Part shown: positions 16,458 through 24,584 of the stretch, piece by piece
Position numbering within the stretch: the first letter of the stretch is position 1
How the letters are laid out: each line of letters starts with the position of its first letter
NCBI GenBank assembly: GCA_947566705.1
Contig: CANOLA010000018.1
Coordinates: 1-45,658, forward strand
Direction of reading: 5' to 3'
Length of the DNA: 45,658 bases
From: an uncultured Lachnospiraceae bacterium
Lineage (GTDB): Bacteria > Bacillota > Clostridia > Lachnospirales > Lachnospiraceae
The notes under the pieces: model-generated
What the model saw: only the letters and a program-made list of their open reading frames with translations
Told to the model about the DNA's origin: nothing
Databases searched by the model: none
Made by a program: the position numbers and the translations under genes

Positions 16458-16472
16458 CCTAAACCCCTCATA

Positions 16473-17192
16473 CTATTTATATATATTTGCTACCGCTGTC
16501 CTTACCGGAAGCTTTGTTTTTTCATTCCTGGTCTCATGTGATGTTTCCAGCCACACAAAAACGCCAGCTGCCAGAAGAATCACCCCGTTCAGCCAGATTC
16601 CCTGGTATCCCAGATATTTTGCCGCAAACCATGAAACCGCAACTCCCGTATGGAATCCAAGCAGCGTTCCAAGAAAAAACCACATTTTATGCAGATGCTT
16701 TTTATCCTTGTCACACAGATATTCGGAGAACGCAAGTGTTGTCTGTCTGATATTATTTGTGGAAAAAATTGTTGAACTTGCGTAGCCGTAATTTCCCGGA
16801 AATGAATTCCACTGGAAGGACATTGCAAAAAATACCGGATACAGCGCAATGACCGGCTCCATGGATTCCGGAAAAAAACCAAGAAGAACAACTGCCAGAT
16901 AATCCACCAGTATGGAAACCTTTTTGATGTTCCAGTCGGTTTTGTTTTTTATCATGACATATGCCGCTGTCCCCAGCGCATAAACAAAAACTGCAAGCAG
17001 ACGCAGGAAAAAATGCAGAAAATCCTTTCCCAGGATAAAATGAACCAGGGAAATCATATTTGCTGTCTGGGCGTTTCCGAACAAATCCCCTCTTGTAAGT
17101 ATGGTAAAACCGCCCATAAAGCCTCCGACAACTGCCATACAGTGGTGGGAGCAGGTAATTAAATGTTCTTTTGTTTTACTCTCATGTATCAT
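16473..17192 (-). CDS. DUF1275 (YoaK) family membrane protein
   Basis: A 239-residue polytopic membrane protein with about six TM segments. The N-terminal HHCMAVVGGFMGGFTILTRG followed by NAQTANMISL is the DUF1275 (YoaK) signature, and the middle has MSFQWNSFPGNYGYASSTIFSTNN. The family has no established function, although a transporter role has been suggested. The ribosome site (AAAGAG) is modest. It is the first gene of a probable unit with the RpiR regulator and the flavoprotein. Confidence 0.85.
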   Translation of the reverse strand: MIHESKTKEHLITCSHHCMAVVGGFMGGFTILTRGDLFGNAQTANMISLVHFILGKDFLHFFLRLLAVFVYALGTAAYVMIKNKTDWNIKKVSILVDYLAVVLLGFFPESMEPVIALYPVFFAMSFQWNSFPGNYGYASSTIFSTNNIRQTTLAFSEYLCDKDKKHLHKMWFFLGTLLGFHTGVAVSWFAAKYLGYQGIWLNGVILLAAGVFVWLETSHETRNEKTKLPVRTAVANIYK

Positions 17193-17333
17193 ACCGCTTT
17201 ATTCTCTTTCCTGAAACCTTTTATTTATCTATCCGAATGAAATTGTATCACTTTTCAAAAAAAATGCAAGAAATAATTTACGCTCTTTCAAACAGCAGCA
17301 ATTAATCCTCTCCACCGATTAATCCATAAGAAC

Positions 17334-17363
17334 AAAAAAAGAATACCCGAAGGTATCCTTTTT
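17334..17363 (-). terminator. Terminator of the Na+-decarboxylase operon
   Basis: Minus strand: GGATACC - TTCG - GGTATTC stem-loop (17341-17358) with a stable tetraloop, followed by seven T residues. It starts 18 bases after the stop of the last gene of the operon. Confidence 0.9.
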
Positions 17364-17375
17364 TCATATGCTGTT

Positions 17376-18794
17376 TTAAACCGGATATGCAGCGTTTTTA
17401 ACATCCCCTGCTTTTACATCCACGCCTGTCTGCTGTGCTTCACGGTATTTGAAGAAATCAGTAGCAACCTGTGGAAACAGTGCATAGGAAAGAACATCCT
17501 CATCCTGTTTTTTGTACTGCTTCATCTCTGCTTCAATCTTATCAAGCTCCGGCTCCAGTAAATCTGCAGGACGGCAGGTAATGGCATTCTTTTTGTCCTC
17601 ACCCAGTACCTTGTCAACAACTTCCGGGTTAAATGGTTTTACGGTCTGTCCGTACTTGCCAAGAAGAATATCCTTCGTCTCCTTGGTTGCAACTTTGTAA
17701 CGCTCACCCATTAAGACATTAAATACAGCCTGTGTACCAACAATCTGGGAAGACGGGGTAACAAGAGGCGGCTCACCCAGATCCTTTCTTACACGCGGAA
17801 CTTCTGCAAGAACCTCTTCAAACTTATCCTCCTTGCCCTGCTCTTTAAGCTGTGAAATCAGGTTGGAAAGCATTCCACCCGGCACCTGGTAACGGAGTGT
17901 ATTGATATTAACCCCCAGCACCTTTGGATTCATCAGACCGCTTGCAAGCGCTTCCTCCCTCTGCGGACGGAAGTAATCAGCAATTTCAGCCAGAAGGTTC
18001 TGGTCTAATCCGGTATCATACTCAGTTCCTTTAAATGCCTCAACCATAACCTCTGTAGCAGGCTGGCTGGTTCCGAGCGCAAATGGTGACATTGCCGTAT
18101 CAATAATATCACATCCTGCCTCTACTGCTTTCATATAGGTCATGGAAGCCACACCGGAAGTATAATGGGTATGAAGTTCGATTGGAAGACTGGTTGCACT
18201 CTTTAATGCCTGTACCAGCTTCGTGGCTTCTGTCGGTACTAAAAGTCCTGCCATATCCTTAATGCATAAGGAATTGGCTCCCATATCCTCAATCTTCTTT
18301 GCCATTTCCATCCAGTAATCCAGGGTATAGGCATCTCCCAATGTATAAGAAAGCGCCACCTGTGCGTGTCCGTTTTCTTTATTGCAGGCTGTAACAGCAG
18401 TCTGTAAATTGCGGACATCATTTAAACAGTCGAAAATACGGATAATATCAATACCGTTTGCAACTGACTTCTGTACAAAATACTCCACAACATCATCTGC
18501 ATACGGACGGTATCCTAAGATGTTCTGTCCACGAAAGAGCATCTGAAGTTTTGTATTTTTAAAACCGTTTTTCAGCTTGCGAAGCCTCTCCCACGGGTCT
18601 TCTTTTAAGAAACGCAGGCAGGCATCAAAAGTTGCACCGCCCCAGCACTCCACTGCGTGGTATCCAACCTGGTCCATTTTGTCAACGATTGGAAGCATCT
18701 GCTCTGTTGTCATACGTGTTGCAATCAGGGACTGGTGTGCATCACGAAGAACAGTCTCTGTTATTTTTAATGGTTTCTTTTCCATTTCAGACAT
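17376..18794 (-). CDS. oadA: Oxaloacetate decarboxylase alpha / pyruvate carboxylase subunit B carboxyltransferase
   Basis: A 472-residue TIM-barrel biotin carboxyltransferase (OadA/PycB/5S). ETVLRDAHQSL is at 13-23 with metal and active-site Asp18, GGATFDACLRF at 52-62, the metal-bridging carboxylated lysine is probably Lys179 in CIKDMAG, and the metal histidines are 208 and 210 in ELHTHYTSG. The PYC_OADA tail (about 300-460) is present but there is no C-terminal biotin domain, so it must use the separate carrier protein. Of two nearby ATGs I chose 18794, which has GGAG at 8-base spacing; the ATG at 18800 is too close. It is the last gene of the operon, 15 bp after oadB. Confidence 0.92.
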   Translation of the reverse strand: MSEMEKKPLKITETVLRDAHQSLIATRMTTEQMLPIVDKMDQVGYHAVECWGGATFDACLRFLKEDPWERLRKLKNGFKNTKLQMLFRGQNILGYRPYADDVVEYFVQKSVANGIDIIRIFDCLNDVRNLQTAVTACNKENGHAQVALSYTLGDAYTLDYWMEMAKKIEDMGANSLCIKDMAGLLVPTEATKLVQALKSATSLPIELHTHYTSGVASMTYMKAVEAGCDIIDTAMSPFALGTSQPATEVMVEAFKGTEYDTGLDQNLLAEIADYFRPQREEALASGLMNPKVLGVNINTLRYQVPGGMLSNLISQLKEQGKEDKFEEVLAEVPRVRKDLGEPPLVTPSSQIVGTQAVFNVLMGERYKVATKETKDILLGKYGQTVKPFNPEVVDKVLGEDKKNAITCRPADLLEPELDKIEAEMKQYKKQDEDVLSYALFPQVATDFFKYREAQQTGVDVKAGDVKNAAYPV

Positions 18795-18809
18795 AATCAT
18801 TTCTCCTTT

Positions 18810-19958
18810 TTAGATTCCAAATATTGCCATAAAGCATCCTGCCGCAACAGCCGTACCAATTACTCCGGCAACGTTTGGTCCCATTGCATGCATGAGCAGG
18901 AAGTTTGTCGGATCTTCCTCTGCGCCGACCTTCTGGGATACACGCGCAGCCATAGGTACTGCCGATACGCCGGCTGAACCAATGAGAGGATTAATCTTGC
19001 CTTTGGTAATATAACACAGCAGTTTGCCGAACAGTACTCCGGCAGCCGTACCAAACATAAATGCCACAAGTCCAAGCACTACGATCTTTAATGTGCTGGC
19101 ATTTAAGAATGCCTCTGCACTTGTCGTTGCACCAACAGAAGTACCCAGCAGAATAACTACGATATACATCATGGCATTGCTTGCTGTCTCCTGTAACTGG
19201 CGAACCACGCCGGATTCACGGAACAGGTTTCCAAGCATCAGCATTCCGACAAGCGGGGCCGTTGTAGGAAGCAGTGTACATACCACAACAGTAACCACAA
19301 TTGGAAACAGAATTTTTTCCAGCTTGCTGACTGGACGAAGGTTCTGCATTTTGATTGCACGCTCCTTCTTTGTGGTAAACAGCTTCATAATCGGGGGCTG
19401 GATAATCGGTACAAGCGCCATATATGAATATGCCGCCACTGCAATCGGTCCCATAAGCCCCGTCTGCCCCAGCTTGGAAGCAAGGAAAATGGAAGTCGGT
19501 CCGTCTGCCCCTCCGATAATGGATACTGCAGCTGCCGCCTTGTCATTAAAACCAAGTACAATGGCAAGGAAGTATGCTGCAAAAATACCAAACTGCGCTG
19601 CAGCTCCCATCAGAAAGCTGACAGGGTTTGCAATCAGCGGACCAAAGTCTGTCATCGCACCAACTCCAAGGAAAATCAGGGAAGGTAAAATTGACCACTC
19701 ATCCAGTGTATAAAAATAATAAAGTAAACCGCCTATGCCATTGCTCGTCTGCTCCGGACTTGCAATAATATCCGGATATATGTTTACAAGCAGCATTCCG
19801 AATGCGATCGGAACTAACAGTAATGGCTCAAAGCCCTTTTTAATCGCAAGATAAAGGAAAAAAAGCGCTACCAGTATCATCACGTAATTTCCCCATGTCA
19901 GATTGAAAAAGGCTGTCTGATGTAGGAGGTTTGTTAATGTTTCGCCTACATAACTCAC
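18810..19958 (-). CDS. oadB: Na+-translocating decarboxylase beta subunit (OadB/MmdB/GcdB)
   Basis: A 382-residue integral membrane subunit that decarboxylates carboxybiotin and pumps Na+ outward. Hallmarks are [15 protein letters not shown] (about residues 105-119, with the essential Asp of the family), a discontinuous helix region [15 protein letters not shown], and the C-terminal [21 protein letters not shown] and [21 protein letters not shown]-type block. About nine to eleven TM segments. The start is a GTG at 19958 with AAGGAGG 8 bases upstream. It is shared by all biotin Na+ decarboxylases, so it does not itself define the substrate. Confidence 0.95.
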   Translation of the reverse strand: MSYVGETLTNLLHQTAFFNLTWGNYVMILVALFFLYLAIKKGFEPLLLVPIAFGMLLVNIYPDIIASPEQTSNGIGGLLYYFYTLDEWSILPSLIFLGVGAMTDFGPLIANPVSFLMGAAAQFGIFAAYFLAIVLGFNDKAAAAVSIIGGADGPTSIFLASKLGQTGLMGPIAVAAYSYMALVPIIQPPIMKLFTTKKERAIKMQNLRPVSKLEKILFPIVVTVVVCTLLPTTAPLVGMLMLGNLFRESGVVRQLQETASNAMMYIVVILLGTSVGATTSAEAFLNASTLKIVVLGLVAFMFGTAAGVLFGKLLCYITKGKINPLIGSAGVSAVPMAARVSQKVGAEEDPTNFLLMHAMGPNVAGVIGTAVAAGCFMAIFGI

Positions 19959-19976
19959 AGTGAATTCCTCCTTGGA

Positions 19977-20333
19977 TTAATTTAAGCTCGCAAGTAATGC
20001 TCCGGATTCCACAGCATCACCAACTGCAACATCAATACTTGCAACGGTTCCATCCTGCGGTGCAACAACCGGAGTCTCCATCTTCATAATTTCAAGAATC
20101 AGAACGGTGTCACCCTTCTTAACTGCGTCTCCGACTTTCTTTTCAAGCTTGAATACCTTTCCGGCTGCTCCCGCTTCAATGCGGACAGAACCTGCAGAAG
20201 ATGATGCAGCAGGGGCTGCCGCTGCCGGAGCTGCCGCTGCTGCACGCACCGGTGCGGCTGCTCCTGTGCTTCCGGTTTCTTCCACTGTAACATCATAAAC
20301 GTTACCATTTACGGTAATTGTATAATTTTTCAT
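19977..20333 (-). CDS. Biotin carboxyl carrier protein of the decarboxylase
   Basis: A 118-residue carrier. A short beta N-terminus (1-18) is followed by an Ala/Pro-rich flexible linker (about 22-46) and a biotinyl domain (about 48-118). The biotin attachment lysine is Lys84 in EIMKMET. It corresponds to MmdC/GcdC or the transcarboxylase 1.3S subunit and shuttles CO2 between the carboxyltransferase and the membrane beta subunit. GGAGG precedes the ATG. It is the only biotin domain in the operon and so must serve both carboxyltransferases. Confidence 0.94.
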   Translation of the reverse strand: MKNYTITVNGNVYDVTVEETGSTGAAAPVRAAAAAPAAAAPAASSSAGSVRIEAGAAGKVFKLEKKVGDAVKKGDTVLILEIMKMETPVVAPQDGTVASIDVAVGDAVESGALLASLN

Positions 20334-20364
20334 TGAAATGATCCTCCTAAAAATAAACTGTTAT

Positions 20365-21150
20365 TTATCTTCTTTTGATGGAACGAACTACAAATTCATT
20401 TGTAGAAGTTCCGGTTCCTGCTGCAATTGCCGCTGCAATGACTGCAATCAGCTCACCGTCATCTGTCCTGGCAGCTGCTTTTGCTTCCACAGCCGGTGCC
20501 GGCGTTTTCTGCTCCGGTACCGCTGCATTAGTTCCATTCTGCTTCTTTTTCTGCTCAAGATACGGAAAGATTTTAAAGCATGCAATCAGCAGGCTGATTA
20601 AAATCAGAACCGCAAACACAACAGAGATGGAAAGCAGCGTATTAATTCCCGCCTTCTGCATCTTCTCGCCCAGTGTGTAAACCGGCTCAATGGATATTCC
20701 TGTAATTTCCATTGAATAATAGTCATAGACAACCTGGAAATCCACCTTTTTCTTCTCAAATTTTATAAAAAGGTCTGTTGTAAGCGTCTTGCCCGATTTC
20801 GTTACCTCGAAAGACTTCATGGAAATTTCCTGGCTTAACGCAGCATCTGCTTTTCCAAATTCCTTTTCGATCTCATCCCATCTGTCCGCCGCAGCAATCT
20901 GGGCATCCGTTACACCAACGCTGTATAAATATTCCTTTACATCATCAGTTACTGTTTCAGCAGTCAGGTTATTCTCACTGTAAAACTGCAGGATTGCCTG
21001 AACCATGGCGATGTTTTCCTGCATCTGCTGTTCAAGCTCCTTGTATGATGTTCCGTTATAGTCCACAGCAGACGGGTCTTTTTTTCCACAGGCGCCAAGC
21101 ACTAAAACCATAAGGACCATGCTAAGCGCCAAAGCTATTTTCTTTTTCAT
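20365..21150 (-). CDS. Lipoprotein-OadG fusion, decarboxylase gamma/delta subunit
   Basis: A 261-residue protein with a lipoprotein signal peptide (1-20, lipobox LGAC, Cys21). A folded extracytoplasmic domain (about 25-155) has helices and a beta-rich second half with TKSGKTLTTDLFIKFEKK. One TM helix follows (about 170-194), then a Lys-rich cytoplasmic linker with Ala/Pro and the OadG/MmdD C-terminal motif DDGELIAVIAAAIAAG followed by FVVRSIKRR. Ordinary OadG subunits are about 80-120 residues with only the TM helix and the tail, so the lipid-anchored outer domain is an addition. It sits between carboxyltransferase and carrier, the mmdA-mmdD-mmdC order. Confidence 0.88.
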   Translation of the reverse strand: MKKKIALALSMVLMVLVLGACGKKDPSAVDYNGTSYKELEQQMQENIAMVQAILQFYSENNLTAETVTDDVKEYLYSVGVTDAQIAAADRWDEIEKEFGKADAALSQEISMKSFEVTKSGKTLTTDLFIKFEKKKVDFQVVYDYYSMEITGISIEPVYTLGEKMQKAGINTLLSISVVFAVLILISLLIACFKIFPYLEQKKKQNGTNAAVPEQKTPAPAVEAKAAARTDDGELIAVIAAAIAAGTGTSTNEFVVRSIKRR

Positions 21151-21162
21151 TAAACTTCACCT

Positions 21163-22599
21163 CTATCTGGTCCCATGCTTCTTTTCCGGTGCCTGTACAT
21201 ATTTTGTATAGAGCATTTCAAATGCCGCAACAAGATATTTCCTGGAATCTGCCGGGGCAATGATACGGTCCACATACCCTCTTGCAGCCGCTGCTGCCGC
21301 AGAATCCTGCAGGCTTTCATATTCAGCCGCTTTGCTCTTTATCTCTTCTGCGTTTGCATCCGGATACATGATTTTTGCTGCCATTGTAGCATCCATTGCA
21401 CCGATTTTTGCATCCTGCCATGCATAAACAAAATCCGCACCAATGGATTTGGAATTCATAAATACATAGGCACTGCCGTATGCTTCACCTGTAATCAGAT
21501 TTACCTTTGCACAGGAGGCATTTGCAAATGCAGATGTCATTCTGGCAAGTGCACGGGCAAGGTTCTTCTCAGAACACATGGTATTGTTAAATCCGGTTAC
21601 ATTGGTAATGGACAGTACCGGAATGGAAAATGCATCGCAGAACTGGATAAAATCAGCCGCCTTGCTGCATCCTTTGGCAGTCAGGGTGCTGGCAAATTTC
21701 TCTGTGCAGCTTCCCTGCGCGTCATAAACCTCTGTACAGTTTGCAACTGCACCGACTGTCATGCCGTTTAACTGGAACAGACCGGTAACCATATTTCTGG
21801 CAAAGCCTGCCTTCGTTTCAAAAAAGACATGTCCGTCCGCAATCTGTGACAGGAGATATCTCGGATCCCCCTTCATGTTTTCCATGCTCACGCAGGCACG
21901 ATTTAAATCATCCCCGCAGTTACCTGTATAAACATCTCCCTCACTGTTGTTCGGAAGCATGCATACGAGCTGGCGGATCTGTGCCATAATTTCATCCTCA
22001 GAACCGGTAAAATCAATGCAGCCGTTATTTTCACCCTGGAACTTTGCACTGGTTGTATCGCAGACTTCCGCACGGTTGCCGGAAACCGCATCCGCCGGAT
22101 TAATAAACATACGGCCTTTGCTTTCCTCAATAAATGCAAAATCACACAGTGCCGGAACAACAGAAAGCCCGCCTCCGCAGTTTCCAAATACACCGCAGAT
22201 CTGCGGAACCAGTCCGGATGCAGCAACCTCTTTTGCATAAATAAGTCCGAATCCATCCAGCGCATCCACAGATTCCTGAAGACGCACTCCGCCGCAGTCA
22301 ATAAAACCAATAACCGGCGCTCCCATTTTCATTGCCATATCGTAAACAGAAGCAATTTTTTTTGCATGCATCTCTCCAATGGTTCCGTTTAACACAGAAG
22401 CATCCTGGCTGTAAATAAATACCAGATTACCGTCAATCAGTCCGTGACCGGTGACTACACCATCCGAAGGAGCCTTTGCAGCATCCATGTTAAAATCCGT
22501 GCTGCGTGCCGTTACGAGAGAACCGATTTCCATAAAACTGTTCTCATCGACCAATCTGGCAATACGCTGCATCGCCAGATTTTCATTGTTACTACTCAT
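21163..22599 (-). CDS. Divergent acyl-CoA-type biotin carboxyltransferase (MmdA/12S-like)
   Basis: A 478-residue crotonase-fold carboxyltransferase with two domains. The N-terminal half has DCGGVRLQESVDALDGFG (101-118) and the first oxyanion turn NCGGG (140-144). The C-terminal half has EAYGSAYVFMNSKSIGAD (372-389) for the second. It is shorter than typical MmdA/PccB (about 510) because the 30-40 residue N-terminal helix region is missing. The PGFLPGxxQE-type biotin/acyl-pocket motif is changed to TGFNNTMCSE (335-344). It is unusually cysteine-rich (about 15). It heads the operon in the position of mmdA. The acyl substrate (methylmalonyl-, glutaconyl- or malonyl-CoA, or something else) cannot be assigned. 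Confidence 0.88.
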   Translation of the reverse strand: MSSNNENLAMQRIARLVDENSFMEIGSLVTARSTDFNMDAAKAPSDGVVTGHGLIDGNLVFIYSQDASVLNGTIGEMHAKKIASVYDMAMKMGAPVIGFIDCGGVRLQESVDALDGFGLIYAKEVAASGLVPQICGVFGNCGGGLSVVPALCDFAFIEESKGRMFINPADAVSGNRAEVCDTTSAKFQGENNGCIDFTGSEDEIMAQIRQLVCMLPNNSEGDVYTGNCGDDLNRACVSMENMKGDPRYLLSQIADGHVFFETKAGFARNMVTGLFQLNGMTVGAVANCTEVYDAQGSCTEKFASTLTAKGCSKAADFIQFCDAFSIPVLSITNVTGFNNTMCSEKNLARALARMTSAFANASCAKVNLITGEAYGSAYVFMNSKSIGADFVYAWQDAKIGAMDATMAAKIMYPDANAEEIKSKAAEYESLQDSAAAAAARGYVDRIIAPADSRKYLVAAFEMLYTKYVQAPEKKHGTR

Positions 22600-22648
22600 C
22601 TTATGCCCTCCATCTATTAAAAATAATAAAAAAAATTGCGCTAGTGTA

Positions 22649-22677
22649 ATTGTATATCATTTCCAGTCTTATTTCAA
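22649..22677 (-). promoter_or_regulatory. Sigma-A promoter of the Na+-decarboxylase operon
   Basis: Minus strand: TTGAAA (22672-22677), 17-bp spacer, TACAAT (22649-22654). The predicted start is near 22642 and the leader is about 43 bases, ending in a GGAGG site before the ATG at 22599. Confidence 0.82.
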
Positions 22678-22683
22678 CAGTAA

Positions 22684-22700
22684 TTGTTAAATTTTTCACA
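22684..22700. promoter_or_regulatory. Candidate Rex operator of the Na+-decarboxylase operon
   Basis: TTGTTAAATTTTTCACA matches the Rex operator (TTGTKAA-N4-TTCACAA) at every position except the last half-site base. It lies 6 bp upstream of the -35 hexamer and overlaps the stop codon of dacF. Its position relative to the promoter is like that of the box at rex itself. Confidence 0.68.
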
Positions 22701-23919
22701 GCAAAAATTCTTTTAATACTGCCGTAAGAAATGTTGCAAAATCCCATTTCCGGATATCCTCTGCCGCGCAGATTTTAAAAGAATAAAGTTCCTCATTCCC
22801 TACACAATAGGAGATTTTCCCCAGCTCTTTTCCCTTTTTTACCGGAAGCTGCGGTATTTTCGTAAATTCTTTTCTGACCTCTGCCTCATCCCAGTCCGCT
22901 TTTAAAAACGTCAGCTGTTTTTTATCCGTTTCCACATACAGGGGCAGCTTTGCCTTATTCCCCCATTCTTCCAGTGTGCCTTCCTGGTAACCCCCTGCCA
23001 CTTCCAGCGGGTCAACAGTAAAGATATTGTCCGCCCCCTGGTACAGGTGATAGTGTTCCAGTCCGTACCCAAACAGTGTTTTCGCATCCGACCACCGGTA
23101 GGTCTTGTGGTTCGGCCATCCGCACGCCAGCAGTGCAACCGCATAGCGCCTGCCGCCTTCTTCCACTGCCGCCACATAACAGTATCCGGCTTTTGCAGTA
23201 TAACCGGTTTTTCCGGTAATGGCGGAGGACATCATATCAAGAAAAGCATTTTTATTGGAAACAGCATAGGAGGTTCCGTCCAAACTGGCAAAACTGTAGC
23301 TTCTGGTCTGTGTGAGGGCAAGAAACTGTTCGCTTGCCGGGGAATTCCATGCACAGTAGCTCATAATTTTACAAAGGTCATATGCCGTTGTATGGTGCTC
23401 TCCTCCGCCGTCCTCTTTGTCCAGCCCGTTCGGTGTGACAAAATGGGTATCCGTACAGCCAAGCTCCTTTGCCTTTTCATTCATAGCGTCGGCAAACTTT
23501 TCGACAGAACCCGAAACATGCTCTGCAATCGCATATGCACAGTCATTGTAGGATTCCAGCATCAGCCCGTACAATAAATCCTTCAGATAGAACTGCTGGC
23601 CGTCCCGCATTCCCAGATGAACCTTCGGCTGCGCAGCCGCTTCTTTGCCTGCCGTCACCACTTCATCCATCCGGCAGTTTTCCATTGCCAGAATACAAGT
23701 AAGAATTTTGGTCGTGCTCGCATTTGCCATTGGAACATCTTCTTTTTTTCCATATAACAGCCGTCCGCTTTCCCCGTCTGTCAGTGCACATGCCTTGGAA
23801 TAAAGACTGCTTTCTTTTACCTCTGTTTTTTCGTTTTCTTCGGCAGATACCGGAAGTACAAGGAAAAAACACTGCAGCAGCACCAGAAGGACTGCGATTA
23901 TCTGCTTAATTTTCTTCAT
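22696..23919 (-). CDS. dacF: D-alanyl-D-alanine carboxypeptidase (DacF/PBP5 type)
   Basis: A 407-residue penicillin-binding peptidase of the S11 family that trims peptidoglycan pentapeptides outside the cell. Signal peptide 1-26, active-site STTK with Ser68 and Lys71, SYN at 123-125, KTG at 237-239, then a PBP5 C-terminal domain and a terminal amphipathic/hydrophobic stretch for membrane attachment. The ATG at 23919 gives a normal signal peptide but has no clear Shine-Dalgarno and directly follows a terminator-like hairpin. The frame is open to an ATG at 24003 that overlaps the scpB stop and has ATGAGGG upstream, which would add 28 residues. Confidence 0.92.
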   Translation of the reverse strand: MKKIKQIIAVLLVLLQCFFLVLPVSAEENEKTEVKESSLYSKACALTDGESGRLLYGKKEDVPMANASTTKILTCILAMENCRMDEVVTAGKEAAAQPKVHLGMRDGQQFYLKDLLYGLMLESYNDCAYAIAEHVSGSVEKFADAMNEKAKELGCTDTHFVTPNGLDKEDGGGEHHTTAYDLCKIMSYCAWNSPASEQFLALTQTRSYSFASLDGTSYAVSNKNAFLDMMSSAITGKTGYTAKAGYCYVAAVEEGGRRYAVALLACGWPNHKTYRWSDAKTLFGYGLEHYHLYQGADNIFTVDPLEVAGGYQEGTLEEWGNKAKLPLYVETDKKQLTFLKADWDEAEVRKEFTKIPQLPVKKGKELGKISYCVGNEELYSFKICAAEDIRKWDFATFLTAVLKEFLL

Positions 23920-23958
23920 AAAAAAATAACCATATACATTCGTTGTTAAATGTATATG
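23920..23958 (-). terminator. Terminator-like hairpin between scpB and dacF
   Basis: Minus strand: CATATACATT - 8-base loop - AATGTATATG, a perfect 10-bp stem (23931-23940 / 23949-23958), followed by GTTATTTTTTT. The T run ends at the dacF ATG. It could terminate the scpAB transcript or act as an attenuator for dacF. Confidence 0.65.
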
Positions 23959-23995
23959 ATTATTCGGATTGTCCTTATACCTGAATCGGCAGCGG

Positions 23996-24565
23996 TTAAA
24001 CATCCAGGGAAACCCTCATCTCCTGCTCCGCCTCCTGCTTGAATTCCTCCACCTGCACCGGACTTAATACCGGAAGCTCGTCAATGGAATGCACGCCAAA
24101 ACTGCGCAGAAACTCTTCCGTTGTTCCGAACAGAAGCGGACGGCCCGGTGCGTCCAGTCTCCCCAGTTCACAGACCAGATTATATTCTACCAGCTTATTT
24201 ACCGCATGGTCTGATGATACCCCGCGGATTTTCTCAATTTCGACTTTTGTTACCGGCTGTTTGTATGCAACGATGGAAAGTGTCTCTAAAAGCACATCCG
24301 TAAGAACCCGGCGTTTCGGCTGTCTGGCAATATGAATCAGGTATTCATACATTTCCGGCTTTGTACACATCTGGTATGCGCCGTCCAGTTCCATCAGGGC
24401 AATTCCCCGTCCGCTGTCCGCCAGCTCCTGCATCATTTCCTCGATAATTTCTTTGGTTTCTTTTTTATCCAGTCCGATAACATCGGCAATTTTTCCAAGC
24501 TCTACTGATTCTCCCATTGTAAAAAGAACCGCTTCTATAATCGCCTTGTAATTCTTTTCTTCCAT
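23996..24565 (-). CDS. scpB: Segregation and condensation protein B
   Basis: A 189-residue kleisin-interacting winged-helix protein of the SMC-ScpAB condensin. The family sequence includes IIEAVLFTMGESVEL at the start, the segment ETLSIVAYKQPVTKVEIEKIRGVSSDHAV (about 94-122) and GRPLLFGTTEEFLRSFG near the end. It acts in chromosome compaction and segregation. It lies 19 bp after scpA in the standard scpA-scpB order, with dacF downstream as in many Firmicutes. Confidence 0.96.
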   Translation of the reverse strand: MEEKNYKAIIEAVLFTMGESVELGKIADVIGLDKKETKEIIEEMMQELADSGRGIALMELDGAYQMCTKPEMYEYLIHIARQPKRRVLTDVLLETLSIVAYKQPVTKVEIEKIRGVSSDHAVNKLVEYNLVCELGRLDAPGRPLLFGTTEEFLRSFGVHSIDELPVLSPVQVEEFKQEAEQEMRVSLDV

Positions 24566-24584
24566 AATCTAACAAACCCCGTCA

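Noticed and set aside
19024-19713. A 229-codon plus-strand open frame opposite oadB
   Set aside because: It arises from the regular codon use of a membrane protein on the other strand; no ribosome site, and low-complexity Ser/Thr/Ala product.
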